Translations under genes and position numbers: made by a program
Shown here: in pieces, positions 26,018 to 35,513 of the stretch
Position numbering within the stretch: the first letter of the stretch is position 1
How the letters are laid out: each line of letters opens with the position of its first letter
Source: an uncultured Muribaculaceae bacterium
Lineage (GTDB): Bacteria > Bacteroidota > Bacteroidia > Bacteroidales > Muribaculaceae
Reading direction: 5' to 3'
DNA: 58,017 bases
NCBI GenBank assembly: GCA_947174275.1
Contig: CAMWIJ010000010.1
Span: 1-58,017, forward strand
The notes under the pieces: generated by a model
What the model saw: the letters and a program-made list of their open reading frames with translations, nothing else
Database searches by the model: none
Told to the model about the DNA's origin: nothing

Positions 26018-26111
26018 TTTTACACTAATGCACCCACACATGCCAATTCTCCCGAAAACAGGCATTATGATTTATTCACATTATTATTATAAATAAACTG
26101 AGTTATTTGAT

Positions 26112-26119
26112 TAAATTTG
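26112..26119 (+). promoter_or_regulatory. -7 promoter element of the DUF4290 gene
   Basis: TAAATTTG matches the Bacteroidetes -7 consensus 49 bases before the ATG; no clear -33 element. Confidence 0.5.
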
Positions 26120-26168
26120 TAGCTAATTTATACAGTCAAAACAGATTAATCATTTAATTGGACTATTA

Positions 26169-26759
26169 ATGTTAGATTATAACACGCAATTAAAACGCCT
26201 TGTACTTCCCGAATACGGGCGCAACATACAAAAGATGGTCGACCACTGCATGACGATCGATGACCGTGAAGAGCGCACCAGATGCGCCTACGCTGTGATA
26301 ACCGCCATGAGCAACCTTATGCAACTTCAAAAGAATAACGATGCTCTGCTGAAATTATGGGACCATCTTGCCATTATGTCAGATTTCAGCCTCGACATAG
26401 ATTATCCGACAGAGATAATTCAACCTGAAAGCCTGAATTCAACTCCGGAGCAGATGCATTATCAGAACCGCGACTTCAGTTTCCGCCATTATGGCAAATA
26501 TCTCGAAAACATGATATACCGCGCTTCAGGATATCCGGAAGGAGAGGAACGAGACGCCTTAGTCATGCTTATAGCGAACCACATGAAGAAAACAATGCTC
26601 GCCGTAAACCCTGACGGAGTGGAAGACGAGCGGATATTTCGTGATCTTGCCGACATGTCGCATGGCATGATACGACTCAACCCGGAGTCAACAAAGCTCC
26701 ATCAGTTTCAGGAAGCTCCGTCTACCGCTACCAGTAAGAAAAAGAAGAAGAAAAAATAA
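26169..26759 (+). CDS. DUF4290 domain-containing protein
   Basis: This 196-residue protein matches the Bacteroidetes-specific DUF4290 family: it opens MLDYNTQLKRLVLPEYGRNI and continues MVDHCMTIDDREERTRCAYA, both highly conserved in that family. It is mostly helical and cytoplasmic, with no signal peptide. The end is a basic tail of consecutive lysines (SKKKKKKK), which may bind RNA or another polyanion. The function is unknown. In Bacteroides this gene usually stands just before murA and rimM; here rimM follows directly after 30 bases and murA is not in between. Confidence 0.9.
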   Translation: MLDYNTQLKRLVLPEYGRNIQKMVDHCMTIDDREERTRCAYAVITAMSNLMQLQKNNDALLKLWDHLAIMSDFSLDIDYPTEIIQPESLNSTPEQMHYQNRDFSFRHYGKYLENMIYRASGYPEGEERDALVMLIANHMKKTMLAVNPDGVEDERIFRDLADMSHGMIRLNPESTKLHQFQEAPSTATSKKKKKKK

Positions 26760-26789
26760 GACAACCTCAAACCGATCAAAAATACCGAG

Positions 26790-27317
26790 ATGATTACCGA
26801 ATCCCAGATAACCGAAATCGGACGTCTTAACCAACCTCATGGTATAAAAGGAGAAATAAATGCCGTGGTTTACGATGGGGTAGAGCTCTCTGAATTAAGC
26901 TGTATCATATTGGATATCGACGGTATTTTTGTGCCGTTTTTTATCTCAGGAATACGTCGCCGCGGCACTCAGTCATATCTTGTAACCATTGATGGAATCG
27001 AGAATGAGCAGAAAGCCTCGTCAATAGCAAACAAAACGATGTATGCACTCTCCAACGAAGTCAAACAGTATACGGATAATGACGAAGAAGGATTTTACGC
27101 CGAAGATTTTATAGGATTCAGGATAGTTTCCTCTGACGGCGAACTCAGCGGCATTGTAACGGATATTGATGACTCAACCGAGAATGTGCTTTTCATCGTC
27201 AACGCAGACAACGGAAAGACACATCTCATTCCGGTCGCCGACGAAATCATTTCCGGAATAGACCTTGAGAACCGACAGCTGACCGTCGAACTTCCGGCAG
27301 GACTGCTTGAGATATAA
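26790..27317 (+). CDS. rimM: Ribosome maturation factor RimM
   Basis: RimM helps assemble the 30S head and binds ribosomal protein S19. The 175-residue protein has the N-terminal beta-barrel with IGRLNQPHGIKGEINAVVY and the C-terminal PRC-barrel containing GFYAEDFIGFRIVSSDGEL and HLIPVADEIISGIDLENRQL. Length and motifs are typical. It follows DUF4290 by 30 bases and precedes a small acidic gene by 34 bases, so the three are probably one transcript. Confidence 0.93.
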   Translation: MITESQITEIGRLNQPHGIKGEINAVVYDGVELSELSCIILDIDGIFVPFFISGIRRRGTQSYLVTIDGIENEQKASSIANKTMYALSNEVKQYTDNDEEGFYAEDFIGFRIVSSDGELSGIVTDIDDSTENVLFIVNADNGKTHLIPVADEIISGIDLENRQLTVELPAGLLEI

Positions 27318-27351
27318 ATCATTCCATCAATTTAAATAAAACTATAATATC

Positions 27352-27657
27352 ATGGACATATACGACGAAAACAAAGCCGTTGAGCATATCAACAATACAC
27401 TTAAGGGAAAAGGACTTTCGACATATCCGGAAGATGAAATTCTCAATGTTATCGATATGATATGGGATTATTATGAAGAGAATGGTCTTCTTGAAATTGA
27501 TGATGACTTTGAAGCCGATGACGACGAGGACATCTCAGGCGAATTGTGCGATTACATAAGACGCATGCTCAAAAAAGACCCTCATGCTGTAATTAAAGTA
27601 GAAGACGTTCCTGTCATCGTCGATGCTGAACTTGAGTATGAAGATTCTGTTTTATAA
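27352..27657 (+). CDS. Small acidic protein of unknown function
   Basis: This 101-residue cytoplasmic protein is strongly acidic (LLEIDDDFEADDDEDISGEL in the middle). It appears helical at both ends, with predicted helices at residues 5-18, 24-42 and 58-70. I do not recognise the family beyond similar Bacteroidales hypotheticals. It lies between rimM and an OmpA-family gene with spacers of 34 and 19 bases. A role in ribosome or translation biology would fit the neighbours but has no direct support. Confidence 0.7.
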   Translation: MDIYDENKAVEHINNTLKGKGLSTYPEDEILNVIDMIWDYYEENGLLEIDDDFEADDDEDISGELCDYIRRMLKKDPHAVIKVEDVPVIVDAELEYEDSVL

Positions 27658-27676
27658 TAAATTCTCAATTTAATAT

Positions 27677-28300
27677 ATGAAGCGCCTTATCTTGTCTTTT
27701 GCAGTTGCCATACTGACCGCCATGAGCGTTTCGGCTCAATCATCGCTGATAGAACAGGAAGCAGAAAACGCAGCAGCGCAGGAATTTGACAATGAGTTAC
27801 GCTCTCCTATGGTAGGCCCGAAATTGCGGGCATACATACGGGCATACATGAAATCAATCGCAGAAAGCCTTTACAGGGAGGGGTATGACGTAGAAACTAT
27901 GCGCGAAGGCGAAGTTGTGATTGCAGTCATTCCAACGGATCAGCTTTTCGCGCCTAACGACACAATATTGATGCCTGCGGCACACGGCAAGCTTGACCAC
28001 TTCAAACAATACGCCCAACCCGATGACCGCTTCAAAATTGTAATCGCAGTGCATTCCGACGACACGGGTTCTGAAGAATATCTATATGATCTGACAGAGC
28101 ACCGCACGGTGGCAGTCCTCGATTATCTTGAATCATTAGGTTTTAACCCGGATAATATCATTGGATTTCCAAAAGGCAACAGCTCTCCGGTGGCAGAATC
28201 GACATCGAGAGCCAACCGTGCGAAAAACCGGCGTCTGGAGATATTCATCATTCCATCACAGGAGCTTCTTGCACAAGCCCGTCAATCCAATAAAAAATAA
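27677..28300 (+). CDS. OmpA-family peptidoglycan-binding outer-membrane protein
   Basis: The 207-residue protein starts with a signal peptide (MKRLILSFAVAILTAMSVSA) and is followed by an OmpA-like domain over residues about 85-200. The domain shows VIAVHSDDTGSEEYLYDLTE, RTVAVLDYLESLGFNPDNI and the terminal SRAKNRRLEIFI. The NRR segment at the end is the typical diaminopimelate-contact region. There is no N-terminal beta-barrel, so it is a soluble periplasmic or peripheral protein linking the envelope to peptidoglycan. It may be the last gene of the DUF4290-rimM transcript. Confidence 0.87.
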   Translation: MKRLILSFAVAILTAMSVSAQSSLIEQEAENAAAQEFDNELRSPMVGPKLRAYIRAYMKSIAESLYREGYDVETMREGEVVIAVIPTDQLFAPNDTILMPAAHGKLDHFKQYAQPDDRFKIVIAVHSDDTGSEEYLYDLTEHRTVAVLDYLESLGFNPDNIIGFPKGNSSPVAESTSRANRAKNRRLEIFIIPSQELLAQARQSNKK

Positions 28301-28337
28301 TTTATCGGGATTTAACCGCAATCCAAATCAAGACTTG

Positions 28338-28368
28338 TTGGCCGACAAAATAATTATTAGTAAATTTG
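28338..28368 (+). promoter_or_regulatory. Promoter of proS
   Basis: TTG (28338-28340) and TAAATTTG (28361-28368) are 20 bases apart, a full match to the Bacteroidetes promoter, 34 bases before the ATG. Confidence 0.7.
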
Positions 28369-28402
28369 CACCTCCAATAAAGAATATCAAACACCAATCA
28401 TA

Positions 28403-29884
28403 ATGGCAAAGGAATTAAAAAATTTGACTAAACGCAGCGACAATTACTCGCAGTGGTACAACGAACTTGTAGTCAAAGCCGATCTGGCAGAGCCTTCGGC
28501 AGTGAGAGGCTGCATGGTAATAAAGCCCTATGGATATGCTATATGGGAGAAAATGCAGCAGACTCTTGACAAAATGTTTAAAGAAACCGGAGTGCAAAAC
28601 GCCTACTTCCCGATGCTGATCCCGAAATCATATCTCTGCCGCGAGGCCGAGCATGTCGAAGGATTCGCTAAAGAATGTGCGGTCGTGACACACTACCGCC
28701 TGAAGAACGACCCCAACGGAAATGGTGTTATAGTCGACCCCGACGCACGTCTGGAAGAGGAACTTATTGTACGCCCCACATCCGAAACAATAATCTGGGG
28801 TACATATAAAAACTGGATACATTCATACCGTGACCTGCCAATCCTCTGCAATCAGTGGGCCAATGTGATGCGCTGGGAAATGCGCACGCGCATGTTCCTC
28901 CGCACTGCGGAATTCCTTTGGCAGGAGGGACACTGTGCTCATGAGACCGCTGAAGAGTCAGAGGCACGCACAGTGCAGATGATAAACCTGTATGCCGAAT
29001 TTGCAGAAAAATTTATGGCGATGCCGGTGATAAAAGGAGTCAAGACTGCCAACGAGCGTTTTGCCGGTGCTCTCAACACATATACCATAGAGGCAATGAT
29101 GCAGGACGGTAAAGCTCTTCAATCAGGCACATCACACAATCTCGGACAGAACTTTGCTAAAGCTTTTGATGTGACATTTGTCAACAAAGACAACAAGCCC
29201 GAATATGTATGGGCCAACTCCTGGGGAGTATCAACCCGTCTTATGGGTGCGCTTATCATGTCGCATTCCGACGACAACGGTCTTGTGCTCCCTCCGCATC
29301 TCGCCCCCATCCAGGTAGTAATAGTGCCTATATATAAAAACTCCGAACAACTGGCTGAAATAACAAAAGCGGTGCTTCCCGTCGTAGAAGAACTGCGCCA
29401 GAAAGGCATCAGCGTCAAATATGACGATGCCGAAAACAAACGTCCCGGATTTAAGTTTGCCGACTATGAGCTCAAAGGTGTTCCTGTTCGTCTTGCCATT
29501 GGCGCGCGCGATCTCGAAGAGGGCACTATTGAAGTCATGCGCCGTGACACACTTGAAAAAGAGACATTACCTTTCGCCGGCATTGCCACAGAAGTCGCAA
29601 GCCTGCTTGAAAAGATACAGGACAATATCTACAAAAAAGCGTTTGATCATCGCGAAAGCATGACCCGTACGGTAGATTCCTACGAAGAGTTTAAAGTAGA
29701 GATTGAAAAAGGCGGATTTATACTGGCTCATTGGGACGGAACCACCGAGACAGAAGAAAAAGTAAAAGAAGAGACCAAGGCCACCATCAGATGTATACCG
29801 CTGGACGGAGATACCACACCCGGAGTGTGTATGGTAACCGGTCGCCCCTCTGCAAGGAGAGTTATCTTTGCCCGCAATTACTAA
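28403..29884 (+). CDS. proS: Prolyl-tRNA synthetase (eukaryote/archaeon-like short form)
   Basis: ProS charges tRNA-Pro. The 493-residue protein is the short type without the bacterial editing insertion: class II motif 2 is visible as [20 protein letters not shown] near residue 155, motif 3 region as [18 protein letters not shown] near 275. The C-terminal anticodon-binding domain ([10 protein letters not shown] onward) and the extra zinc-type terminal domain ending [12 protein letters not shown] follow. This type is standard in Bacteroidetes. It has its own promoter and ends at a terminator at 29960-29994. Confidence 0.96.
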   Translation: MAKELKNLTKRSDNYSQWYNELVVKADLAEPSAVRGCMVIKPYGYAIWEKMQQTLDKMFKETGVQNAYFPMLIPKSYLCREAEHVEGFAKECAVVTHYRLKNDPNGNGVIVDPDARLEEELIVRPTSETIIWGTYKNWIHSYRDLPILCNQWANVMRWEMRTRMFLRTAEFLWQEGHCAHETAEESEARTVQMINLYAEFAEKFMAMPVIKGVKTANERFAGALNTYTIEAMMQDGKALQSGTSHNLGQNFAKAFDVTFVNKDNKPEYVWANSWGVSTRLMGALIMSHSDDNGLVLPPHLAPIQVVIVPIYKNSEQLAEITKAVLPVVEELRQKGISVKYDDAENKRPGFKFADYELKGVPVRLAIGARDLEEGTIEVMRRDTLEKETLPFAGIATEVASLLEKIQDNIYKKAFDHRESMTRTVDSYEEFKVEIEKGGFILAHWDGTTETEEKVKEETKATIRCIPLDGDTTPGVCMVTGRPSARRVIFARNY

Positions 29885-29924
29885 AACGGACTTTGGCGAC
29901 AACAAATTTCCGTATCCGCTTATC

Positions 29925-29946
29925 TTATGCACAAGTTAATGCATAA
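29925..29946. promoter_or_regulatory. Dyad upstream of umuD, candidate operator
   Basis: TTATGCA (29925-29931) and TGCATAA (29940-29946) form a perfect 7-bp inverted repeat with an 8-base spacer, between proS and umuD. The size fits a dimeric repressor site; a LexA-type SOS operator is possible but the sequence is not a known consensus to me. Confidence 0.4.
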
Positions 29947-29959
29947 ACTATAAACCTTT

Positions 29960-29994
29960 AATAGTTGTCGGGTGTTAAAAACTCGACAACTATT
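29960..29994 (+). terminator. Terminator of proS, ending just before umuD
   Basis: AATAGTTGTCG (29960-29970) faces CGACAACTATT (29984-29994) perfectly over 11 bp, followed by TTTTTAT. It ends only 35 bases before the umuD ATG (30029) and rules out a GTG start at 29972. Confidence 0.8.
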
Positions 29995-30028
29995 TTTTAT
30001 GACTGTATTTCATCATATACATAACATA

Positions 30029-30481
30029 ATGAAACCGTCACAAGCTCCTGTAATAGAACTGACCCGTGCGGACTCCACATCCAATCTATCGCTCCCGTAT
30101 GCCGACCACGGTATTCAGGCCGGATTCCCATCTCCTGCACAAGATTATATAACCGAAGCCATTGATCTCAACCTTGAAGTAGTGCGACATCCGGCAGCGA
30201 CATTTTACGGACGCGTCAACGGTGATTCGATGATTGGCGAGGGGATAGAAGACGGAGACCTGATAGTCATAGACCGAGCCATCGAGCCGGGCAATGGCGA
30301 TTTGGCCGTATGCTGCGTCGAGGGAGAATTCACTCTCAAACGCTTAAAGATTGAGCCCGACCGAATATGGCTGATACCGGCAAACGAGACATTCGATCCG
30401 ATAATGATAACAGATGACAGCCGATTTGAGATATGGGGAGTCGTAACATACGTCATCAAGAGGAAATATAATCACCGCTGA
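30029..30481 (+). CDS. umuD: UmuD-type S24 self-cleaving mutagenesis protein
   Basis: From the ATG at 30029 the protein has 150 residues, normal for UmuD. The self-cleavage site lies in IQAGFPSPAQDYI (A-G bond near residue 27), the catalytic serine is in NGDSMIGEGI near 68, and the lysine in EFTLKRLKIE near 105. There is no LexA DNA-binding domain. UmuD subunits assemble with UmuC to form the error-prone polymerase V after RecA-stimulated self-cleavage. umuC begins 63 bases downstream. A terminator hairpin sits immediately upstream, so its promoter must lie farther up or transcription must pass the hairpin. Confidence 0.93.
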   Translation: MKPSQAPVIELTRADSTSNLSLPYADHGIQAGFPSPAQDYITEAIDLNLEVVRHPAATFYGRVNGDSMIGEGIEDGDLIVIDRAIEPGNGDLAVCCVEGEFTLKRLKIEPDRIWLIPANETFDPIMITDDSRFEIWGVVTYVIKRKYNHR

Positions 30482-30544
30482 GCACAAAGCCGCTGCTCAA
30501 CACTGCATAACAATGCTTTACTGAAATTACTATTCTGACACCAG

Positions 30545-33500
30545 ATGATAGGATTAATCGACTGCAACAATTTTTTTGTATCCTGCGAACGCCTTTTCAG
30601 GCCCGAACTTGCAGGTAAACCCGTCGTAGTTATGTCTAACAACGACGGCTGCGCAGTCGCCATGTCTGAAGAGGCCAAGAAGTTAGGTGTCAGCCGCGGC
30701 ATCCCCATCTATCAACTTCGCCAGATTATCCGGCAACATAACATTGTCACCATATCGGGAAACCACCGTATGTATGGCAACATATCATCGCGCGTGATGG
30801 CGACTATCGGCTCCATTGTCCCCGACATGGAAATATATTCAATCGATGAATCTTTCCTTGATCTGTCAATGTGGACAGACGGAAATCTTGAGTCAATAGG
30901 GCATAAGATAGTATCAAAGGTACGTCGAGAAGTTGGCATTCCGACTTCTTTGGGAATAGCTCCAACCAAAACACTGGCAAAAATAGCTGCAAGTTTTGCA
31001 AAAAAATACCCGGCCTATAAAAGCGTCTGCATAATTGACAACGAGTACAAACGCAGAAAAGCTCTTGCCATGACTGAAATTGATAAAGTATGGGGCATTG
31101 GCCGACGATTAAGTAAAAAATTGCGACAGTATAACATCAATACCGCCCTTGATTTTGCAGACATGCCGATAGAAAAAGCAAGACTTCTGGTCAACATTTC
31201 AGGAGAGCGCTGTTGGCGCGAATTAAATGGCGAATCATGTATAGATGCAGACGATGCCCAACCACACAACAAACAGATATGCACATCACGCAGCTATAAA
31301 AAATCTATTGATGACCTTGAATTGCTTAAAGAAGAGATATCCAATTACAGCGAGTCGGTAAGCCGCCGTTTAAGGAAGCAAAAATGCTGCGCACAGTCTG
31401 TCACGGTATTCATACAGACAAATTCATTCCGCCCGGAATTGCCGCAGCATTACGGGAGCACAACAATACCGCTTGATGAAGCCACAGATGACACTCTGAC
31501 GATAACAGCAGCTGCCGTCAAGGCCGTGACTTCGTTGTTCCGCCCGGGCTACTCCTACCGACGTGCAGGAGTAGCTATAAGCGAGATTGTAAACCGCGAT
31601 GCAGTGCAACAAAATCTTTTTTCCGTGCCCGGCAACAGGGAAAAGCGTCAACGGTTAATGAAAGTCATTGACTCCATAAACACTCAAAACGGCTCAAACG
31701 GCAAAATACACAGCGCATCGTCCATCGCGCCAAATGCAATTGAAAGCTCCGGCCAAACAAGCCGGCAATCAAGGGAGAATGTAGCCAACGGGAAAATACT
31801 GCATATACTGTATTCGATTGTGTTTTTACTCTGCATGTCATCCATGTCAGGAGCGCCTGTGGCAGTCGAAGAAATTCCTGACACGCTTGCAAAAGTTGTC
31901 AACCTTGACGAAGTAGTCGTAAAACCGGGCAAAGAGCATTACTCGAAGAAGAACAATCCTGCCGTTGATTTTGTGACGCGCATCAGAGAAAATGCCGGGT
32001 TGGGCGACCCGTATCAAAAAGACAATTATAACTACGAGCGATATGAACGCATAACCATAGCGCTCAACGATATCGCCGATTCAATCGGTGTCAACGGGGG
32101 ACTGATGAAAAAATTTCAGTTTCTCAACGAATATGTCGACACATCCGAAGTAACAGGCAAGCCGATACTGCCTCTGAGTATAAAGGAAAAAGTTTCCGAC
32201 ATATACAACCGCAAGGAGCCACGTTCGACACGCGAATATATAACCGGTTTGCGCCGCAAAGGGCTTGACGATATCGCCAATCAGGATGCCATACAGACTG
32301 TGCTTGAAGACATTTTCCGCGAAATTGATTTATACAGCAACGATATAACACTGCTGTCAAACCGTTTTGTAAGCCCATTATCTAAAATAGGCCCTGATTT
32401 CTATAAGTATTATCTGTCGGATACAATTGTAGTCAACAATGACAGTTGCGCGGTTTTAAGTTTTGTCCCCAGGAATAATGCTACATTCGGTTTTGTCGGG
32501 CGACTAACCGTACCACTCCATGACCCGACAATGTTCATTCGTCACGTATCAATGACATTATCGCCTAAAGCCAATGTAAATTTCATCAAATCACTTCATA
32601 TCGACCAAGCGTTTGAACGCCTTGACGACGGCACTCGTCTCAAGACATCTGACATACTGACCATAGAGTTTGAAGTCATACCCAACACACAAGGCCTCTA
32701 CGCTCAGAAATATACAACTTATGACAGGCACAACTTCAATGAGTCTGACCGCCCCGAATTATATGAACGGTTGGGCACGACATACGCATCGGCCGATGCA
32801 TTTCTGAAAGACAATGCATTCTGGGCGCAACGACGTGGAAGCGATATCAGTATTTCTGAACGGGAAATAGGCTCGCTAATTTCTGATCTACGGTCCGTTC
32901 CTGTATACAAATGGGCAGAACGTGTTATCGGAATACTTGTGTCTGGATACATACCTGTCGGAAAGAAAGATAAAGTGGAATTCGGACCGGTGAATACATT
33001 GGTCAGCTTCAACGACGTCGAGGGGACAAGATTTCGCATAGGCGGCGTCACAACGGCCAAATTAAGCAAACATTGGTTCAGCCGCGGATATGTAGCCTAC
33101 GGCACAAAAGACAAAAAGTGGAAATATGCCGGAGAAATTGAATATTCATTCAACGAAAAAAAACGCCACTCCCGAGAGTTTCCTGTTCACTCCATTCGCC
33201 TGAGCCATAAGTATGATGTTGACGCGGTAGGGCAGAACTATGAGTTCACAAACCCTGACAACATATTCCTGTCTCTAAAGCGGATGAAAGATACACTAAT
33301 GATATACCAGCGCTCGACCGCACTGGAATATACCCTCGAACTTGAAAATAATTTTTCTGTCAGTGCGGCCATGTCGCATATACGACAGGAAGCCACATGT
33401 TATATACCGTTCGCATACAGTGACGGCAGTCATATTAGCCATCTTGATTTTACCCCGTTGACCATTTCGTTGAGGTATGCTCCGGGAGAGAAATTCATGC

Positions 33501-34135
33501 AGACAAAAAGCCACCGCATTCCTGTCAACCATGACGCACCTGTATTCCAGCTCACACACACATACGCCCCCGGAGGAAAACTCGGCGGGTCAAAATACAC
33601 AGTAAACAAGACCGAGGTCAGCTTTCAGAAAAGATTCTGGCTATCGGCATTCGGCTATGTCGACGCAATTGTCAAAGGAGGCCACGTGTGGAGCACCACT
33701 CCGTTTACCGAATTACTCATCCCCAACGCCAATCTGTCATATACAATTCAGCCGGAGAGCTTCGCTCTACTGTCACCAATGGAATTCATTACCGATTCCT
33801 ATGCGGTGTTTGATATGGCATATTGGGCTAATGGGGCGATTTTCAACTATATTCCTTATCTGAAGGAACTCAAACTTCGTGAAGTCTTTTCATTTCGCGG
33901 AGTATGGGGACATCTCAGTGACAAAAACAACCCGTTGCACAACAAGTGGCTGCCTCAGTTTCCCATGGGAGCAAATCCGGTCAGCATGACTTCGACACCC
34001 TACATGGAAATTGCTGCCGGCATCGACAATATATTCAAAATACTTCGTATTGACTACGTGTGGCGGCTGACCTACCGCAATACTCCGGGCGTCGATCGCA
34101 GCGGTCTCAGGATTGCCCTTCACTTCAACTTCTAA
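30545..34135 (+). CDS. umuC: Fusion frame: UmuC Y-family DNA polymerase joined to a DUF5686 outer-membrane protein
   Basis: One uninterrupted 1196-codon frame holds two unrelated proteins. Residues 1-415 are UmuC: LIDCNNFFVSCERLF with D6, the catalytic pair in SIDESFLD (D101, E102), and the helix-hairpin-helix region WGIGRRLSKKLR. They approach full UmuC length (about 420), but the usual final SPxYTT-type segment is missing. At residue 416 a signal-peptide-like stretch begins (GKILHILYSIVFLLCMSSMS), and residues about 440-1196 match DUF5686, a Bacteroidetes outer-membrane family (NYNYERYERITIALNDI, ending in a barrel and a final phenylalanine). No good ATG precedes the signal sequence. Either the stop and start between two genes were lost, or an internal non-ATG start makes the second protein, or the assembly has an error. 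Confidence 0.85.
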   Translation: MIGLIDCNNFFVSCERLFRPELAGKPVVVMSNNDGCAVAMSEEAKKLGVSRGIPIYQLRQIIRQHNIVTISGNHRMYGNISSRVMATIGSIVPDMEIYSIDESFLDLSMWTDGNLESIGHKIVSKVRREVGIPTSLGIAPTKTLAKIAASFAKKYPAYKSVCIIDNEYKRRKALAMTEIDKVWGIGRRLSKKLRQYNINTALDFADMPIEKARLLVNISGERCWRELNGESCIDADDAQPHNKQICTSRSYKKSIDDLELLKEEISNYSESVSRRLRKQKCCAQSVTVFIQTNSFRPELPQHYGSTTIPLDEATDDTLTITAAAVKAVTSLFRPGYSYRRAGVAISEIVNRDAVQQNLFSVPGNREKRQRLMKVIDSINTQNGSNGKIHSASSIAPNAIESSGQTSRQSRENVANGKILHILYSIVFLLCMSSMSGAPVAVEEIPDTLAKVVNLDEVVVKPGKEHYSKKNNPAVDFVTRIRENAGLGDPYQKDNYNYERYERITIALNDIADSIGVNGGLMKKFQFLNEYVDTSEVTGKPILPLSIKEKVSDIYNRKEPRSTREYITGLRRKGLDDIANQDAIQTVLEDIFREIDLYSNDITLLSNRFVSPLSKIGPDFYKYYLSDTIVVNNDSCAVLSFVPRNNATFGFVGRLTVPLHDPTMFIRHVSMTLSPKANVNFIKSLHIDQAFERLDDGTRLKTSDILTIEFEVIPNTQGLYAQKYTTYDRHNFNESDRPELYERLGTTYASADAFLKDNAFWAQRRGSDISISEREIGSLISDLRSVPVYKWAERVIGILVSGYIPVGKKDKVEFGPVNTLVSFNDVEGTRFRIGGVTTAKLSKHWFSRGYVAYGTKDKKWKYAGEIEYSFNEKKRHSREFPVHSIRLSHKYDVDAVGQNYEFTNPDNIFLSLKRMKDTLMIYQRSTALEYTLELENNFSVSAAMSHIRQEATCYIPFAYSDGSHISHLDFTPLTISLRYAPGEKFMQTKSHRIPVNHDAPVFQLTHTYAPGGKLGGSKYTVNKTEVSFQKRFWLSAFGYVDAIVKGGHVWSTTPFTELLIPNANLSYTIQPESFALLSPMEFITDSYAVFDMAYWANGAIFNYIPYLKELKLREVFSFRGVWGHLSDKNNPLHNKWLPQFPMGANPVSMTSTPYMEIAAGIDNIFKILRIDYVWRLTYRNTPGVDRSGLRIALHFNF

Positions 34136-34215
34136 TCCGTAGCGTCCCGTCGTTCAAATGTTTTGTTAAAAATATCTACAGAATAGCGCCTGCAAATAAA
34201 AAAAACTGTCAATTA

Positions 34216-34246
34216 CTTGAAAACGACACGCCAATCAATTATCTTT
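34216..34246 (+). promoter_or_regulatory. Promoter of lpxK
   Basis: TTG (34216-34218) and TATCTTTG (34239-34246) are 20 bases apart, 50 bases before the ATG. Confidence 0.7.
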
Positions 34247-34296
34247 GTAGATAATTTACTAAAACATCAAGCACGTTTTCAACAATTACCGACAGA

Positions 34297-35391
34297 ATGG
34301 CTGCCAATAAAATAGTATCCAACCTTATACTACTCCCATTGTCAAAGCTTTACGGCTTCGGAATAGGTGTAAGGAATATTATGTTCAAATGGCACATACT
34401 GAAACAGCGTAAATTTGATGTGCCGGTAATCGTGGTCGGGAACATAGCGGCGGGAGGCACAGGCAAGACTCCACACACTGAATATGTAATCAATCTTTTA
34501 AAATACAATTATCATATCGGGGTAATCAGCCGTGGCTACAAACGAAAGACCAAAGGATTTGTACTCGCAACCTCTCGTTCCACACCTCTTGATCTGGGCG
34601 ATGAGCCGTATCAGATTTTTCAGAAATTCGGCAGAGAGGTTTCAGTGGCAGTTTGCGAAAACCGGTGTGAAGGCATTGACGAATTGCTCCGCATCGACCC
34701 TCAGATTAATCTGATTGTACTTGACGATGCATTCCAGCATAGATATGTAAAGCCAACCGTATCCATTGTCCTTACAGAATTCAACCGTCCGATTTTCATG
34801 GACAGACTGCTTCCGTTGGGGCGACTGAGAGAATCATGCAAAGCAATATATCGCGCCGACTTTGTTGTCATCACCAAGTGTCCGGAACGAATAAAACCGT
34901 TGGAATACCGTATTTTTGACAATAATCTGGCTCTTTGTCCCTACCAGAAGCTATTCTTCTCCAGATACACATATCCGGCATTGAAGCCGGTATTTCCCGA
35001 GCAGGCTATAAATATCCCCACACTGCAGTGGATGGATCACAGCGATGCCGTATTGGTAGTATCAGGTATCGCCAACCCCAAGCCTCTGGTGAAGATGATA
35101 AAGCGTAATCCTCCGATGGTGAGAATAAAGATCTTCCCCGACCATCACAACTTCACCCGTAAGGATATAATGGAAATTGAGCGAAGGTATAACGCTCTGG
35201 AAGGAAACAACCGGATAATAATAACAACCGAAAAGGACGCTGTCCGCCTCGCAAACAACCCATATTTTCCGCAGCATCTCAAATCATCGATATTCTATCA
35301 GCCGATTATTGTCGAATTCGACAACATAAGATCCGACAGTTTCGACTATGAGCTAAAAAAAATGATTTCTGACAAAATCCGTAACGCCTGA
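34297..35391 (+). CDS. lpxK: Tetraacyldisaccharide 4'-kinase
   Basis: LpxK phosphorylates the lipid A disaccharide precursor at the 4' position on the inner face of the inner membrane. The 364-residue protein has the N-terminal membrane-associated helix (LPLSKLYGFGIGVRNIMFKW), the Walker A loop VGNIAAGGTGKTPHTEYV near residue 47, SRGYKRKTKGF, and the DDAFQHRYVKP segment with the catalytic aspartates near 142. All match the family, and Bacteroidetes keep LpxK to make 4'-phosphorylated intermediates. It is preceded by a good promoter. Confidence 0.95.
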   Translation: MAANKIVSNLILLPLSKLYGFGIGVRNIMFKWHILKQRKFDVPVIVVGNIAAGGTGKTPHTEYVINLLKYNYHIGVISRGYKRKTKGFVLATSRSTPLDLGDEPYQIFQKFGREVSVAVCENRCEGIDELLRIDPQINLIVLDDAFQHRYVKPTVSIVLTEFNRPIFMDRLLPLGRLRESCKAIYRADFVVITKCPERIKPLEYRIFDNNLALCPYQKLFFSRYTYPALKPVFPEQAINIPTLQWMDHSDAVLVVSGIANPKPLVKMIKRNPPMVRIKIFPDHHNFTRKDIMEIERRYNALEGNNRIIITTEKDAVRLANNPYFPQHLKSSIFYQPIIVEFDNIRSDSFDYELKKMISDKIRNA

Positions 35392-35513
35392 TTGCAATCA
35401 TCGGCTCATCCGAACTGAATTCGCCATCATTTACGGTAAGTTTCGTTTCCCAAAAACATAATCAGTACATATTCGTTAATATATAATATAAATTCACTTT
35501 ATTGAGAACAACC

